This document shows, piece after piece, positions 20,612 to 30,112 of a stretch of 64,000 bases of DNA (positions are counted from its first letter, which is position 1; each line of letters opens with the position of its first letter). The position numbers and the translations under genes are program-made. The DNA is from Leptospira sp. WS4.C2. Lineage in GTDB: Bacteria > Spirochaetota > Leptospiria > Leptospirales > Leptospiraceae. The notes below the pieces were generated by a model that was given only the letters and a program-made list of their open reading frames with translations, had not been told where the DNA came from and made no database searches. The stretch is taken from positions 1,322,001 to 1,386,000 of the forward strand of contig NZ_CP162139.1 in NCBI RefSeq assembly GCF_040833985.1, written 5' to 3'.

Positions 20612-21024
20612 ATATTACGAAACTACAACATGAAAAAAACGCAATCCTTTGTGTTGATGATGAGCCTATTCTCCTTCTTTCCCTCGTACAAGAACTAAAA
20701 CGCGAGATTGGTGGGAGTTATACCTACGAAACTGCCCAAAACCCCGAAGAAGCCATGGAAGTGATCGATGACCTTTGCAACTCAGGAGTGGAAGTCATTC
20801 TCATTCTTTCCGATTGGTTGATGCCTGGGATGCGTGGAGACGAATTTCTCATCCAAGTCCACCATAAATACCCCCATATCAAATCCATTCTCATTTCTGG
20901 TCATGCAGATCGCGAGGCAATCACCCGAGTGAAGGAAGAAGCGAAAACCTACGCCATTTTTTCCAAACCTTGGAATACCAGGGAATTACTCGATGCCGTT
21001 CGTTTCTGTTGCAATTTGACCTAA
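20608..21024 (+). CDS. Single-domain response regulator (receiver only)
   Basis: 138 residues starting at TTG 20608, overlapping the kinase stop in TTGA. This is a CheY-like receiver domain with the acidic pair D17-D18 (CVDDEP), phospho-acceptor D69 (LSDWLMPG), a switch Ser near 97 (ILISGHA) and Lys120 (FSKPW). It has no DNA-binding or enzymatic output domain, so it must act through protein contact or phosphorelay. Coupling to the upstream kinase makes that kinase its likely partner. The SDWLMPG and FSKPW variants resemble receivers of hybrid systems or PAS/HD-GYP output systems. Confidence 0.92.
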   Translation: MNITKLQHEKNAILCVDDEPILLLSLVQELKREIGGSYTYETAQNPEEAMEVIDDLCNSGVEVILILSDWLMPGMRGDEFLIQVHHKYPHIKSILISGHADREAITRVKEEAKTYAIFSKPWNTRELLDAVRFCCNLT

Positions 21025-21045
21025 GTCCCATTTTCTGGACGTAAG

Positions 21046-21321
21046 GTGCGTACCATCTACATCCGCAAACTCCGATTCGAAGAAGCTCGTATCAAACTAG
21101 AACGAGAACTCCATGATGCCTTTATGGACGGGGAATCCTATGTTGAGATCATTCATGGAATCGGGGAGGGAATCCTCCGGCGAATGGCGATTGACTACGT
21201 AGCTACCTGCAATTTCCTGAAACTAGTGGAGACCGATCCGATGTTTCGGTCCAATCCGGGCAGTACGATTGTGGAAATTCTTGCTCCGTCCAAAGAATAC
21301 ATCAACCGATTGAAATCATGA
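21046..21321 (+). CDS. Small stand-alone Smr domain protein
   Basis: 91 residues from GTG 21046. It is nearly all Smr (MutS2 C-terminal) domain: an N-terminal strand, a helix with EEARIKLERELHDAF, and the signature HGIGEGILRRM at residues 37-47. Smr domains bind or nick nucleic acids, and in MutS2 act on stalled ribosomes or recombination intermediates; what a lone domain does here is unknown. The stop overlaps the cimA ATG in ATGA. The second half (YVATCNFLKLVE) is slightly divergent from the usual C-terminal strand. Confidence 0.82.
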   Translation: MRTIYIRKLRFEEARIKLERELHDAFMDGESYVEIIHGIGEGILRRMAIDYVATCNFLKLVETDPMFRSNPGSTIVEILAPSKEYINRLKS

Positions 21322-22853
21322 CTGAATCTAAACCTACTATAGAAATCCTGGACGTCACATTACGAGACGGGGAACAAACCAATGGTGTCTCTTTTTCTTG
21401 GCAGCAAAAATTAAATATCACCAAACATCTATTAAAAGATCTAAAAACTGATCGCGTTGAAATTGCCAGTGCTCGTGTATCTCCGGGAGAATTTGAAGCC
21501 GTTAAAAAAATAGTGGAATGGTCTAAAACGGAAGGCCTTCATGATCGGATTGAAATTTTAGGATTTGTGGATATCGATAAAACGGTGGAATGGATGAAAG
21601 GAACGGGAGTTCGTGTCCTCAATCTTTTAACGAAAGGTTCCCTCAATCACCTAACAAATCAACTACGGAAAACTCCTGCAGAACATTTTTTAGACATCCA
21701 AAAGACCGTCGAAAATGCAAGTGCTTCTGGCATTACCATCAATGTTTATCTTGAGGATTGGTCCAATGGATATTTACATTCCCGCGATTATGTTTTAGAA
21801 TATTTGAGTGTTGTCTCAAAGTTTCCAGTCAGTAAATTTTATTTAGCAGATACACTTGGTGTATTGTCGCCAATGGAAGTAAGAACTGCCATTACAGATC
21901 TTGTGAAAGAGTTCCCGAAGTTATGGTTTGAGTTTCATGGTCATAATGATTATGATTTGGCTGTTGCGAATTGTTTGGAAGCCGTGCAGGCTGGAGTTCG
22001 AGGACTTCATGTGGCTGTGAATGGACTTGGGGAAAGGGCAGGGAACTCTCCTCTGGAAGCTGTGGTGACCGCCTTACATGACAAAACAAAATTCAGAACC
22101 TCGGTTGTAGAAAGAGAAATCACAAATGCATCTAGGCTTGTTGAAATATTTTCCGGGAAACGAATCTCAGATAACCGTCCGATTGTCGGGGAAGATGTGT
22201 TTACACAAACCGCTGGGGTTCACGCCGATGGTGACAAAAAAGGAAATTTATATGCCAATCCAATTTTACCTGAAAGGTTTGGGCGGACCAGAGTCTACGC
22301 CTTAGGAAAGTTAGCTGGTAAAGCAAGCATTACCGAAAACTTAAAACAATTGGGAATGGTTCTTTCTCCAGAAATCGAAAAAAAAGTTTTAGAGCGAGTG
22401 ATTGAGCTCGGGGACCAAAACAAAACTGTCACGAAAGAAGATCTTCCTTATATTATTTCCGATATCACTGGCGAAAATTTAGAAGCTAGTTTTCGAATCG
22501 AAACCTGCACTGTGACCAGTGGAATCGGGGTCAAACCCAAGGCCGAAGTAAAGGTCAATTACCAAGGAAAGTATTTTGAAGCGAATGGCGACGGCGACGG
22601 CGGTTATGACGCTTTTATGAATGCCCTTGGCAAAATTTTAAAAGAATTAAATATCCAAATCCCAAAACTCTATGACTATGAGGTAAGGATTCCTCCTGGT
22701 GGGAATACCAATGCCCTAGTTGAGACCGTGATTACTTGGAAAGGGGATGGAGATACACACCCCATTCGTACGATTGGAATTGACTCTGACCAACAAGTGG
22801 CGGCTGTAAAAGCCACCGAACGATTGTTACATATTTTACTCGGAAACGTATGA
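21318..22853 (+). CDS. cimA: (R)-citramalate synthase
   Basis: Condenses pyruvate with acetyl-CoA to (R)-citramalate, the first step of the threonine-independent isoleucine route of Leptospira. The 511 residues hold the TIM barrel with DVTLRDGEQT (catalytic R16-D17), HGHNDYDLAVAN (metal His pair) and a C-terminal regulatory domain with PPGGNT and GDGGYDAF. At the positions I know from the L. interrogans enzyme as pyruvate-specificity residues, Leu81, Leu104 and Tyr144 are all present, and the surrounding sequence is closely similar. That separates it from 2-isopropylmalate synthase. It overlaps the genes on both sides by 4 bases (ATGA), so it is in one transcript with smr and pth. Feedback by isoleucine at the C-terminal domain is family knowledge. 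Confidence 0.95.
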   Translation: MTESKPTIEILDVTLRDGEQTNGVSFSWQQKLNITKHLLKDLKTDRVEIASARVSPGEFEAVKKIVEWSKTEGLHDRIEILGFVDIDKTVEWMKGTGVRVLNLLTKGSLNHLTNQLRKTPAEHFLDIQKTVENASASGITINVYLEDWSNGYLHSRDYVLEYLSVVSKFPVSKFYLADTLGVLSPMEVRTAITDLVKEFPKLWFEFHGHNDYDLAVANCLEAVQAGVRGLHVAVNGLGERAGNSPLEAVVTALHDKTKFRTSVVEREITNASRLVEIFSGKRISDNRPIVGEDVFTQTAGVHADGDKKGNLYANPILPERFGRTRVYALGKLAGKASITENLKQLGMVLSPEIEKKVLERVIELGDQNKTVTKEDLPYIISDITGENLEASFRIETCTVTSGIGVKPKAEVKVNYQGKYFEANGDGDGGYDAFMNALGKILKELNIQIPKLYDYEVRIPPGGNTNALVETVITWKGDGDTHPIRTIGIDSDQQVAAVKATERLLHILLGNV

Positions 22854-23416
22854 TTCATTTTCTCATTGTAGGCCTTGGAAATCCAGGGGACAAATACAAG
22901 AATACTCGCCATAACATTGGTTTTATGATCTTAGATGCTTTGGCCGCGAGTTTCAGTGTTTCGTTTAAAGATTCTAAAAAGTATATGGAAACCACTCATA
23001 CTTGGGAAGGGGACAAAGTGCATCTTCTCAAACCTCAAGAGTTTATGAATCTTTCAGGAAAATCTACACAAACCCTTGCCAACTTATATAAAATCCCTCC
23101 TTCCCAAATTCTTGTGATCCAAGACGAAGTGGATCTACCTTTTGGAAAAATAAAAAATAAAATTGGGGGCGGAACTGCCGGGCACAATGGACTAAAAGAT
23201 ATAGTCGCAAAACTCGGTTCGCAGGATTTTCATCGGTTGCGATTTGGTGTGGGAAAACCGGAAAAAGGGGGAATGGAAGTGGCTGACTTTGTATTACAAA
23301 ATTTCAATTCAGAAGAACGAAGTAGTTTGGATACACTGATCAAAGAGTCCATTGTTAAAACAGAAGATTGGATCCGAACCAACCGCAATCTCATTCGAAA
23401 AGAAAATGGGACTTAA
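22850..23416 (+). CDS. pth: Peptidyl-tRNA hydrolase
   Basis: Releases peptides from prematurely dropped peptidyl-tRNA. The 188 residues contain the family opening VGLGNPGDKYKNTRHNIGF, with the catalytic His21 and Asn11, then KPQEFMNLSG, QDEVDLPFG and GGTAGHNGLK. Length agrees with E. coli Pth (194). The ATG overlaps the cimA stop. No missing residue noted. Confidence 0.97.
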   Translation: MIHFLIVGLGNPGDKYKNTRHNIGFMILDALAASFSVSFKDSKKYMETTHTWEGDKVHLLKPQEFMNLSGKSTQTLANLYKIPPSQILVIQDEVDLPFGKIKNKIGGGTAGHNGLKDIVAKLGSQDFHRLRFGVGKPEKGGMEVADFVLQNFNSEERSSLDTLIKESIVKTEDWIRTNRNLIRKENGT

Positions 23417-23468
23417 AGGTTATTATTTCCAAGTGAGGAATGACTAACGGGCATTAGAATTACATTTT

Positions 23469-24053
23469 ATGACAAAAGAAAAAGAAACTTCCATCAACCT
23501 TCGAAACCTTATCTTCCAAACCATTCTTTCTATCGTCATTGTCCTTGTGATTGTTTTCGGATTGGCGTTTTTTTTTCGTGTAGAACTTCTTGGATTTAGT
23601 GAACACTTCGTCCGAATTTTTGGATATTGGGGACTTTTTTTCGGCATGATCCTTTCGGATAGCCTTCCTGCTTTTGTTCCACCTGACGCTTTTCTGATGT
23701 TAGCGATCTCAGGTGAGATGGATCCACTTTTTACCATTCTTTCTATGTCCTTTGGGAGTATCCTTGGCGGATCACTTGCTTATTTTATCGGCTTGTATCT
23801 CATTCCCAAATTTCATTTAGGAAGGCAAATGGTTTTGCACTATGAAGACAAACTCCTTCCTTACCTTCGCAAATACGGTTTTGGGGCTGTGGTACTTAGT
23901 GCTCTTACACCCATTCCCTATTCCTGGATGGCATATACAGTGGGAACATTTAAGATGCGTTATTCGCTATTTTTACTCGGTTCCCTCTTTCGGTTTATTC
24001 GTGTTACTGTTTATTTTTACGCTATGTATTTAGGATGGATCACAGGAGGATAG
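23469..24053 (+). CDS. VTT/DedA-like small membrane protein
   Basis: 194 residues with about five hydrophobic segments. The order FFGMILSDSLPAFVPPDAFL, then a Gly-rich GSILGGSLAYFIGLYL and a late Arg-rich loop before PIPYSWMAYTVGTF, fits the VTT (SNARE-associated/DedA/YqaA) fold, whose members move lipid carriers such as undecaprenyl phosphate or help proton balance. The substrate is not predictable here. The stop TAG is immediately followed by the ATG of the next gene. Confidence 0.72.
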   Translation: MTKEKETSINLRNLIFQTILSIVIVLVIVFGLAFFFRVELLGFSEHFVRIFGYWGLFFGMILSDSLPAFVPPDAFLMLAISGEMDPLFTILSMSFGSILGGSLAYFIGLYLIPKFHLGRQMVLHYEDKLLPYLRKYGFGAVVLSALTPIPYSWMAYTVGTFKMRYSLFLLGSLFRFIRVTVYFYAMYLGWITGG

Positions 24054-24275
24054 ATGTCAGAAGAGCTTTTGTTTCCAAAATCTGTCGATGAAGTCATCTT
24101 AGAAAAAGTAAGATTTTTCTTTTTGCCCGATCGTACGGCTGCCTTCGTTAAAAATTTAGTGGATGGAAAGGTATCGGAGAGGTCTCTTATTTGTTGTAAT
24201 TCTGGTTGTGATGTTTGTAATGAAACTATATACAATTGTTATATGGCGGTAAAAAAAGAATTGGAAAATAATTAA
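24054..24275 (+). CDS. 73-aa Cys-rich protein, oxidoreductase-like (PF09791-type) motif
   Basis: Starts at the ATG directly after the previous stop, with a GGAGG ribosome site 5 bases ahead, so it is a real gene despite its size. The C-terminal half has CCNSGCDVCNETIY at residues about 47-60, closely resembling the C-C-x-x-G-C-x-x-C-x-x-x-x-Y core of the small oxidoreductase-like N-terminal family (PF09791). That family has no firmly known activity; the Cys set could bind a metal or cycle as thiols. The N-terminal 40 residues are unrecognised. It ends 1 base before the rarA start. Confidence 0.6.
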   Translation: MSEELLFPKSVDEVILEKVRFFFLPDRTAAFVKNLVDGKVSERSLICCNSGCDVCNETIYNCYMAVKKELENN

Positions 24276-24276
24276 A

Positions 24277-25536
24277 TTGGATTCCCTCTTTTCTCAAAAC
24301 AAACAAGTTCCTTTAGCGCATGCAGTGCGACCCAAAAATTGGTCCGAGTTTGTGGGCCAAACCCAAGTAGTACAATCTCTTAAATCCATTCCGAAACCCA
24401 CCTCCATTCTGTTCTACGGTCCCCCAGGTTCCGGCAAAACCACTTTGGCGCACCTTCTCACACAAACTTGGAGTTTGGAAAAACGTTATTTGAGTTGTGT
24501 TACTAGTGGCCTAAAAGAAGTGAGAGAGGTTTTGGAGGAAGCAAAGAGGCGCGGAACCATTGTTTTGTTTTTAGATGAGATCCATCGTTTTTCTTCCTCA
24601 CAACAAGATGCTCTTCTTTCTGCGGTGGAAGAAGGGGAAATCATTTTGATTGCTGCGACCACTGAAAATCCGAGTTTTCGTGTGAATAAAGCTCTCCTTT
24701 CGAGAATGCTTGTCTACCGACTCACATCTTTATCTGAGGCAGACGAAAACTTTATTTTTGAATCTTGTCTAAGCAAATTAAAGCACAAGCGAACTTTCCC
24801 AGAAGATTTAAAAAAAGAACTCTTTCGTAGAAGTTCTGGAGATGCGAGAAAACTCCTCGGGTATTTGGAACGAATTCTAAATGCCACAGAGGAAACTGAT
24901 ACGATCACCGAATCTAAGTTAGCTGAAATTTTAGGTGAAAATGTTATTTTTTACGATAAAAATAGCGAAAGCCATTATGATATTATCTCTGCTTTTATCA
25001 AATCCCTTCGGGGAAGTGATCCCGATGCTGCTCTTTTTTATTTGGCTCTAATGATTGAAGGGGGAGAAGACCCACTATTTATTGCAAGAAGGCTTGTGAT
25101 TTTTGCGAGTGAAGATGTGGGGAATGCCAGTGTCCACGCCCTCCCACTTGCCATTGCCACTTGGCAAGCTGTGGAACGAGTCGGGATGCCTGAAGGACGG
25201 ATTCCTTTGGGCCAGTGTACCACTTTCCTAGCATCAGCACCAAAGTCTAATGCTAGTTATTTGGCCATTGACAAGGCTTTGCAACTTGTCCGGGAAAGAA
25301 AAAGGGAATTCCAAATTCCAAACCATTTGCGTAATGCGCCTACAGCCACTCATAAAAAAGAAGGTGCCGGTAAAGATTACCAATATCCCCATGATTTTCC
25401 AGGACATTTCCTGAAAGAACGATATTTCCCCTCTGTTTTTTATCCAGATACCCCCCAGTTTTACGAACCGACAAACCAAGGGATGGAAAAAAATCTAAGG
25501 GAGCAGTTGGAAAGGCTGTGGGGGGATCGGTATTGA
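24277..25536 (+). CDS. rarA: Replication-associated recombination protein A (AAA+ ATPase)
   Basis: 419 residues from TTG 24277, a clamp-loader-like AAA+ ATPase (MgsA/RarA/WRNIP1) acting at stalled forks with SSB and RecA. Walker A GPPGSGKTT is at residues 48-56, Walker B FLDEIHRF near 105, sensor 1 AATTENPSF near 128, and the RarA-specific C-terminal tetramerisation part includes GGEDPLFIARRLVIFASEDVG. C-terminal YPHDFPGHF and FYEPTNQGME are hallmark segments. Length fits the family (about 430). It is the last gene of the unit beginning at 16411 or 17879; a short hairpin overlaps its stop. Confidence 0.95.
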   Translation: MDSLFSQNKQVPLAHAVRPKNWSEFVGQTQVVQSLKSIPKPTSILFYGPPGSGKTTLAHLLTQTWSLEKRYLSCVTSGLKEVREVLEEAKRRGTIVLFLDEIHRFSSSQQDALLSAVEEGEIILIAATTENPSFRVNKALLSRMLVYRLTSLSEADENFIFESCLSKLKHKRTFPEDLKKELFRRSSGDARKLLGYLERILNATEETDTITESKLAEILGENVIFYDKNSESHYDIISAFIKSLRGSDPDAALFYLALMIEGGEDPLFIARRLVIFASEDVGNASVHALPLAIATWQAVERVGMPEGRIPLGQCTTFLASAPKSNASYLAIDKALQLVRERKREFQIPNHLRNAPTATHKKEGAGKDYQYPHDFPGHFLKERYFPSVFYPDTPQFYEPTNQGMEKNLREQLERLWGDRY

Positions 25537-25549
25537 GAGTTTATCTCAA
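25533..25549 (+). terminator. Possible weak terminator after rarA
   Basis: TTGAGA (25533-25538) and TCTCAA (25544-25549) form a 6-bp stem with loop GTTTA, overlapping the rarA stop codon. There is no clear T-run after it, so rarA-nuo read-through is possible. Confidence 0.25.
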
Positions 25550-25651
25550 ATGGCATCCCCTCAGTTTCAAATATCGAAAATAACACGAAAACAAAGGGGA
25601 AAACCTTTCTCATCTTGACAATCCAACCCATCCATGAGAGCATTTTCATAC

Positions 25652-26029
25652 ATGGGTTCTGCACCAGATAGTTTCGCACCAATCCTTTTACAACTTTTGC
25701 TCGGAGTCGGTTTCTCCGCTCTGATCTTGACCCTTGCCTTCCTCATCAATCCGAAGAAAAAATCGAAACCTCAAGACACATTTGAATGTGGAGTCACGTA
25801 TTATGGTGACGCCAGAGGACTCTTTAACATCAAGTTCTATCTTGTTGCTGTCCTTTTCATCCTCTTTGATATTGAAGCTGTATTTTTATACCCTTGGGCA
25901 GTGAACTTAATTAGCTTCAAAGAAGCAGGACTTGGCACCTTCTTCCTTGTAGAGATGTTTTTCTTTTTACTCATACTCGTTGTCGGTCTATACTATATAT
26001 GGAAAAAGGGAGCACTGGAATGGGATTAA
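25652..26029 (+). CDS. nuoA: NADH-quinone oxidoreductase subunit A
   Basis: Small membrane subunit of complex I. I prefer the ATG at 25652 (125 residues), because a GAGAG ribosome site lies about 11 bases before it, whereas the in-frame ATG at 25634 has none. Three TM helices, the conserved loop [13 protein letters not shown] and the acidic [12 protein letters not shown] helix are present. It overlaps nuoB by 10 bases. First gene of the nuo operon; a perfect TTGACA lies at 25615-25620, but I find no -10 at the right distance. Confidence 0.95.
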   Translation: MGSAPDSFAPILLQLLLGVGFSALILTLAFLINPKKKSKPQDTFECGVTYYGDARGLFNIKFYLVAVLFILFDIEAVFLYPWAVNLISFKEAGLGTFFLVEMFFFLLILVVGLYYIWKKGALEWD

Positions 26030-26580
26030 CAGAAACACTATCCAAACCGGGTGAGATGTTTGGCGACATGTTCCAAGTCGCCACACTCGACAACGTAGTC
26101 CAATGGGGACAAAGTTTTTCTTTATGGCCATACCCTTTTGCAACTGCTTGTTGCGGAATTGAATACATGAGCACAGCTTGTGCCGATTATGATATCGCTC
26201 GTTTTGGAGCGGAACGTCCTTCTTTTTCTCCACGCCAAGCAGATATGATTTTGGTCCTCGGAACCATTACTTATAAAATGGCTCCCGTGTTACGCCAGAT
26301 ATACGACCAACTCGCAGAACCAAAATTTGTTATCTCTGTTGGTGCTTGTGCCTCATCCGGTGGAATGTTTCACACCTACGGTGTGTTACAAGGTGTAGAC
26401 CGAATCCTTCCTGTGGATGTTTATGTTCCTGGATGTCCCCCAAGACCCGAAGCACTCCTGGATGCCCTTGTCAAATTGCAAAAGAAAGTGCAAGGCCAGG
26501 GACTCGAGGCGAGGCGCCAAGAAGTGATGAGAAAAATCGAAGAAATCAACGAACGCAACAAACCTCTCGTAGTCGCATGA
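26020..26580 (+). CDS. nuoB: NADH-quinone oxidoreductase subunit B
   Basis: 186 residues from ATG 26020, which has an AGGGAG site upstream and lies within the end of nuoA. NuoB carries the terminal [4Fe-4S] cluster N2, which passes electrons to quinone. Ligands are visible: the tandem C44-C45 (TACCGIEYM), C110 (VGACASSGG) and C139 (VPGCPPRP). A helical C-terminal tail rich in Arg/Glu extends past the core. The stop overlaps the nuoC ATG (ATGA). Confidence 0.97.
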   Translation: MGLTETLSKPGEMFGDMFQVATLDNVVQWGQSFSLWPYPFATACCGIEYMSTACADYDIARFGAERPSFSPRQADMILVLGTITYKMAPVLRQIYDQLAEPKFVISVGACASSGGMFHTYGVLQGVDRILPVDVYVPGCPPRPEALLDALVKLQKKVQGQGLEARRQEVMRKIEEINERNKPLVVA

Positions 26581-27098
26581 AAGAAAAAATTACTGAATAC
26601 ATAAACTCAAAGTTTTCTGATGTATTACTCCCGCAAAGGGACATAAACACCAATTTACTCTATTTTAGCATACAAAAGGAAGCTCTCCCGACCGTTGTAC
26701 AAACGTTAAAGGATCATCCAGACTTTGCCTTCAATTATTTGAATGATCTCACTTCCATAGATTGGCTCGGAAAAAGGGAACCAAGATTCGAAATGGTGTA
26801 TCTACTTCGTTCTCCGAAAAACAAACATTTCCGTTTGCAACTCCGAGTTCCTGTGGGCGAAGGAGAAGAGGTTCCTAGTCTTGCCGGTATTTTTCCTGCG
26901 GCCAATTGGCCTGAGAGGGAAGTGTATGATTTGATGGGAATTCCCTTTTCCAGTCATCCGCAGATGGAACGTCTCATTATGCCTGATAACTTTGTGGGTC
27001 ATCCTCTTCGTAAGGACTATCCATTAGAGGGTCCGGGCCAAGATTATCTCATTGAAGACCTGCTCACCATTCATGTGAGCGAGGATATTACCGGTTAG
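26577..27098 (+). CDS. nuoC: NADH-quinone oxidoreductase subunit C (30 kDa)
   Basis: 173 residues, starting in the ATGA overlap with nuoB. The 30-kDa subunit of the peripheral arm, without cofactors. Family features are [10 protein letters not shown] near 57, [17 protein letters not shown] near 118 (the typical W-x-E-R-E-x-x-D-x-x-G signature) and [11 protein letters not shown] near the end. It is separate from nuoD, unlike the fused nuoCD of enterobacteria. Confidence 0.96.
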   Translation: MKEKITEYINSKFSDVLLPQRDINTNLLYFSIQKEALPTVVQTLKDHPDFAFNYLNDLTSIDWLGKREPRFEMVYLLRSPKNKHFRLQLRVPVGEGEEVPSLAGIFPAANWPEREVYDLMGIPFSSHPQMERLIMPDNFVGHPLRKDYPLEGPGQDYLIEDLLTIHVSEDITG

Positions 27099-27114
27099 GC
27101 GGTAGGGAATCATT

Positions 27115-28335
27115 ATGGTAATGTACGAAAAAACAGCCGAACACTTTGGCAAAAAATTCAAAGACCTACCCGAAGGCCATCTTCTTGTCAATCTCGGGCC
27201 AAGCCATCCTGCCACTCACGGAATTTTACAAAACGTAATTCAAATTGATGGGGAACGTGTAGTCGACACAGAATCTGTCATCGGTTATGTCCATCGTTGT
27301 TTTGAAAAATTAGGCGAACGATACGATTACAACCAGTTCTTAGTTTGTACGGATCGTATGAACTATGTATCCACTCCACTCAATAACATCGGTTGGATCC
27401 TTACCGTAGAAAAAATGATGCAAATCGAAGTTCCTGATCGAGTGACATACGTTCGTATGATCATTTCCGAACTTTCTAGGATCATGGACCATATCATTTG
27501 TAATGGAATTATGGGTGTAGACCTGGGTGCCTTTTCTGGCCTTTTGCATTTATTCCATCATAGAGAAAACATTTATCAAATTCTAGAAAAACTAACAGGC
27601 GCTCGGTTGACTACTACGTTTTGCCGAGTGGGTGGAATGGAGAGGGATATTTATCCTGAATTCCAAACAGAGATCAAAACCATCATCAAAGGACTAAAAC
27701 CAGCCTTGGATGAATTTGAACAACTTCTCGTTCGCAATAAAATTTTTAACGAAAGAACCGCCGGGATCGGTGGACTTTCTGCAGAAAGAGCCATTGCCTA
27801 CGGATTTTCTGGACCCAACCTTCGGGCAGCAGGAGTTCCTTGGGACGTTCGAAAAGATGATCCTTATATGTTCTATGATAAAGTGGATTTTGATATTCCG
27901 GTAGGTGGGGACGGATCAGCCCTCGACCGAACTCTTGTCCGTATGGAAGAGATGCGTCAGTCCATGAGAATCATCGAACAACTGATAGACGGAATTCCAG
28001 AAGGTCCATACCACGCTGATGTTCCACACACCTTCCTTCCTCCGAAAGACAAGGTGTATCACAATATGGAAGAACTCATTTACCATTTTAAAATCATTAT
28101 GCACGGAGTGAAGGTCCCTCCCGGCGAATACTATATGTCGACGGAAGCTGCCAATGGCGAACTCGGATTCTATGTGGTTTCGGAAGGAGAAAAGTCTCCT
28201 TGGCGAGTGCATGTAAGACGTCCTTGTTTTTGGTATTACCAAGCGTTTCCTGAACTTGTCAAAGGTGGACTGCTTGCTGATACAATTGCCACTATGTCTT
28301 CACTCAATGTCATTGCAGGGGAGTTAGATTGTTAA
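27115..28335 (+). CDS. nuoD: NADH-quinone oxidoreductase subunit D (49 kDa)
   Basis: 406 residues; the ATG at 27115 or the one at 27121 could be used, with GTAGGGAA upstream of both. NuoD forms the quinone pocket with Nuo[10 protein letters not shown] near residues 28-36 holds the quinone-contacting His residues. [19 protein letters not shown] and the C-terminal IIGELDC-like ending are present. The stop TAA shares its last A with the nuoE ATG. Confidence 0.97.
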   Translation: MVMYEKTAEHFGKKFKDLPEGHLLVNLGPSHPATHGILQNVIQIDGERVVDTESVIGYVHRCFEKLGERYDYNQFLVCTDRMNYVSTPLNNIGWILTVEKMMQIEVPDRVTYVRMIISELSRIMDHIICNGIMGVDLGAFSGLLHLFHHRENIYQILEKLTGARLTTTFCRVGGMERDIYPEFQTEIKTIIKGLKPALDEFEQLLVRNKIFNERTAGIGGLSAERAIAYGFSGPNLRAAGVPWDVRKDDPYMFYDKVDFDIPVGGDGSALDRTLVRMEEMRQSMRIIEQLIDGIPEGPYHADVPHTFLPPKDKVYHNMEELIYHFKIIMHGVKVPPGEYYMSTEAANGELGFYVVSEGEKSPWRVHVRRPCFWYYQAFPELVKGGLLADTIATMSSLNVIAGELDC

Positions 28336-28823
28336 TGGCTTATCAATTTTCACAAGATTCCGAAAAAAGATTCCAAAGGTTGATCCCGCAGTTCCCAAGT
28401 AAACGTTCGTTGATTTTACCATGTCTTTTTTTATTACAAGCTGACAAAGGTTTTGTGGATCAGGAAGGAATGTCCTACATTGCAGAACGAATCGGTGCTC
28501 CGGTTTCTCTCGCACAAGTGCATGGGGTAGCTACCTTTTACACCATGTACAATAAAAAACCCGTAGGGAAGTTCCATATCCAAATTTGTGGAAATATTTC
28601 TTGTTACCTTGCGGGATCCGATTCCATCACAGAACATGTATGTTCTAAATTAGGAATCGATGCCGGAGAAACCACGGCTGACAAAAAATTCACGGTAGAT
28701 GAAGTGCAGTGTCTTGGTGCTTGTGGGTTTGGGCCAGTCGCTCAAATCAATGATAAATATTACGAAAATCTAACCCCAGAGATCATTGAAAACATTCTCT
28801 CTGAATTGGATAAGCAGGTATAA
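28335..28823 (+). CDS. nuoE: NADH-quinone oxidoreductase subunit E (24 kDa)
   Basis: 162 residues from ATG 28335 (TAATG overlap with nuoD, GGGGAG ribosome site). This thioredoxin-fold subunit carries the [2Fe-2S] cluster N1a: C85 and C90 (CGNISC), C126 and C130 (CLGAC). It partners NuoF in NADH oxidation. Confidence 0.96.
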   Translation: MAYQFSQDSEKRFQRLIPQFPSKRSLILPCLFLLQADKGFVDQEGMSYIAERIGAPVSLAQVHGVATFYTMYNKKPVGKFHIQICGNISCYLAGSDSITEHVCSKLGIDAGETTADKKFTVDEVQCLGACGFGPVAQINDKYYENLTPEIIENILSELDKQV

Positions 28824-28824
28824 A

Positions 28825-30096
28825 ATGGGACTAAAGAACCTACTCACAACTCATATTGGTGCCGCAGATTCCCATACCTTAAACCATTACAAGTCGGTTG
28901 GTGGCTATGAAAGTCAAAAAAAAGCTCTCTCTGAGATGACCGCCGAACAAATCGTAAACGATGTTAAGAATTCAGGGCTTCGAGGCCGTGGTGGTGCTGG
29001 TTTTCCTACGGGAAACAAATGGGGATTTATTCCCAAAACAGACAAACCAAAATATTTAATTTGTAATGGGGATGAAGGAGAACCGGGAACATTCAAAGAC
29101 CGACTCCTCCTGGAAAAACTACCTCATATGCTCATCGAAGGAATGGTCATTGCTGCCAAAGCCATTGATTCCCACCAAGGTTATATTTATATTCGTGGTG
29201 AATTCCATAAAGGGATTCGTGTGGTGGAAGAAGCCGTAGAAGAAGCCTATAAAGCCGGTCTTCTTGGTAAAAATATTATGGGTCTTGGGTATGACTTTGA
29301 TTTGGCGGTGTACTCCGGTGCCGGAGCTTATATCTGCGGAGAAGAATCAGCACTCATTAATTCCCTCGAGGGAAGGAGGGGACACCCACGACTCAAACCC
29401 CCATTCCCGGCAGTCTCTGGTCTTTATGCTTGCCCTACAGTTGTAAACAACGTAGAAACTTTTTGTAACGTCCCACATATCATCCGTATGACGGGAGAAG
29501 AATACAAAAAAATTGGAACAGAAAAATCTCCGGGAACAAGGTTATTTGCTGTCAGTGGACATGTGAAAAAACCAGGAATTTATGAAGTAGAAATGGGAAC
29601 TCCCATGAAAGAACTCATTTATGATATTTGTGGTGGAATCAAAAACGATAAAACTCTAAAAGCCGTGATTCCTGGAGGAAGTTCTTCTCCCATTCTCACA
29701 GCTGAAGAAGCAATGACTGCCACTATGGATTATGAGTCGATTGCCTCTCTTAAATCGATGTTAGGTTCCGGAGCTGTCATCATTCTCTCTGAGGTTGCTG
29801 ACCTTGTGGAAACTACTTACCGTTTGGCAGAATTTTATTCTCATGAATCTTGTGGCCAATGTACACCTTGTCGTGAAGGAACCCATTGGGTAAAAGACCT
29901 TCTCCATAAAATAAAGAACGGAGAGGGAACAGAAAAAGATGTAGAACTCATTTTTTCTTTGTCCAGAAATATGGAGGGTGGAACCACCATCTGTCCGTTA
30001 GCGGATGCATGTGTAATGGCTGTTCGTCCTACCATGACAAAGTTTAAAGGAGAGTTCTCGGCTCGATTGAAAAAGGAAGTGAGCGTCTCTCACTAA
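28825..30096 (+). CDS. nuoF: NADH-quinone oxidoreductase subunit F (51 kDa, NADH/FMN)
   Basis: 423 residues from ATG 28825, one base after the nuoE stop. Binds NADH and [19 protein letters not shown] (51-66) and [13 protein letters not shown]. The N3 [4Fe-4S] ligands C343, C346, C349 (SCGQCTPC) and C390 (TTICPLA) are intact. The next gene on the strand is nuoH, 17 bases on; nuoG, which normally follows nuoF and receives its electrons, is missing here. Confidence 0.97.
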   Translation: MGLKNLLTTHIGAADSHTLNHYKSVGGYESQKKALSEMTAEQIVNDVKNSGLRGRGGAGFPTGNKWGFIPKTDKPKYLICNGDEGEPGTFKDRLLLEKLPHMLIEGMVIAAKAIDSHQGYIYIRGEFHKGIRVVEEAVEEAYKAGLLGKNIMGLGYDFDLAVYSGAGAYICGEESALINSLEGRRGHPRLKPPFPAVSGLYACPTVVNNVETFCNVPHIIRMTGEEYKKIGTEKSPGTRLFAVSGHVKKPGIYEVEMGTPMKELIYDICGGIKNDKTLKAVIPGGSSSPILTAEEAMTATMDYESIASLKSMLGSGAVIILSEVADLVETTYRLAEFYSHESCGQCTPCREGTHWVKDLLHKIKNGEGTEKDVELIFSLSRNMEGGTTICPLADACVMAVRPTMTKFKGEFSARLKKEVSVSH

Positions 30097-30112
30097 AGGT
30101 CACCGAAACATT

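Noticed and set aside
25615..25643. Perfect TTGACA as the nuo operon -35
   Set aside because: No acceptable -10 lies 15-19 bases downstream (the bases there are GAGCAT), so I do not call a promoter.
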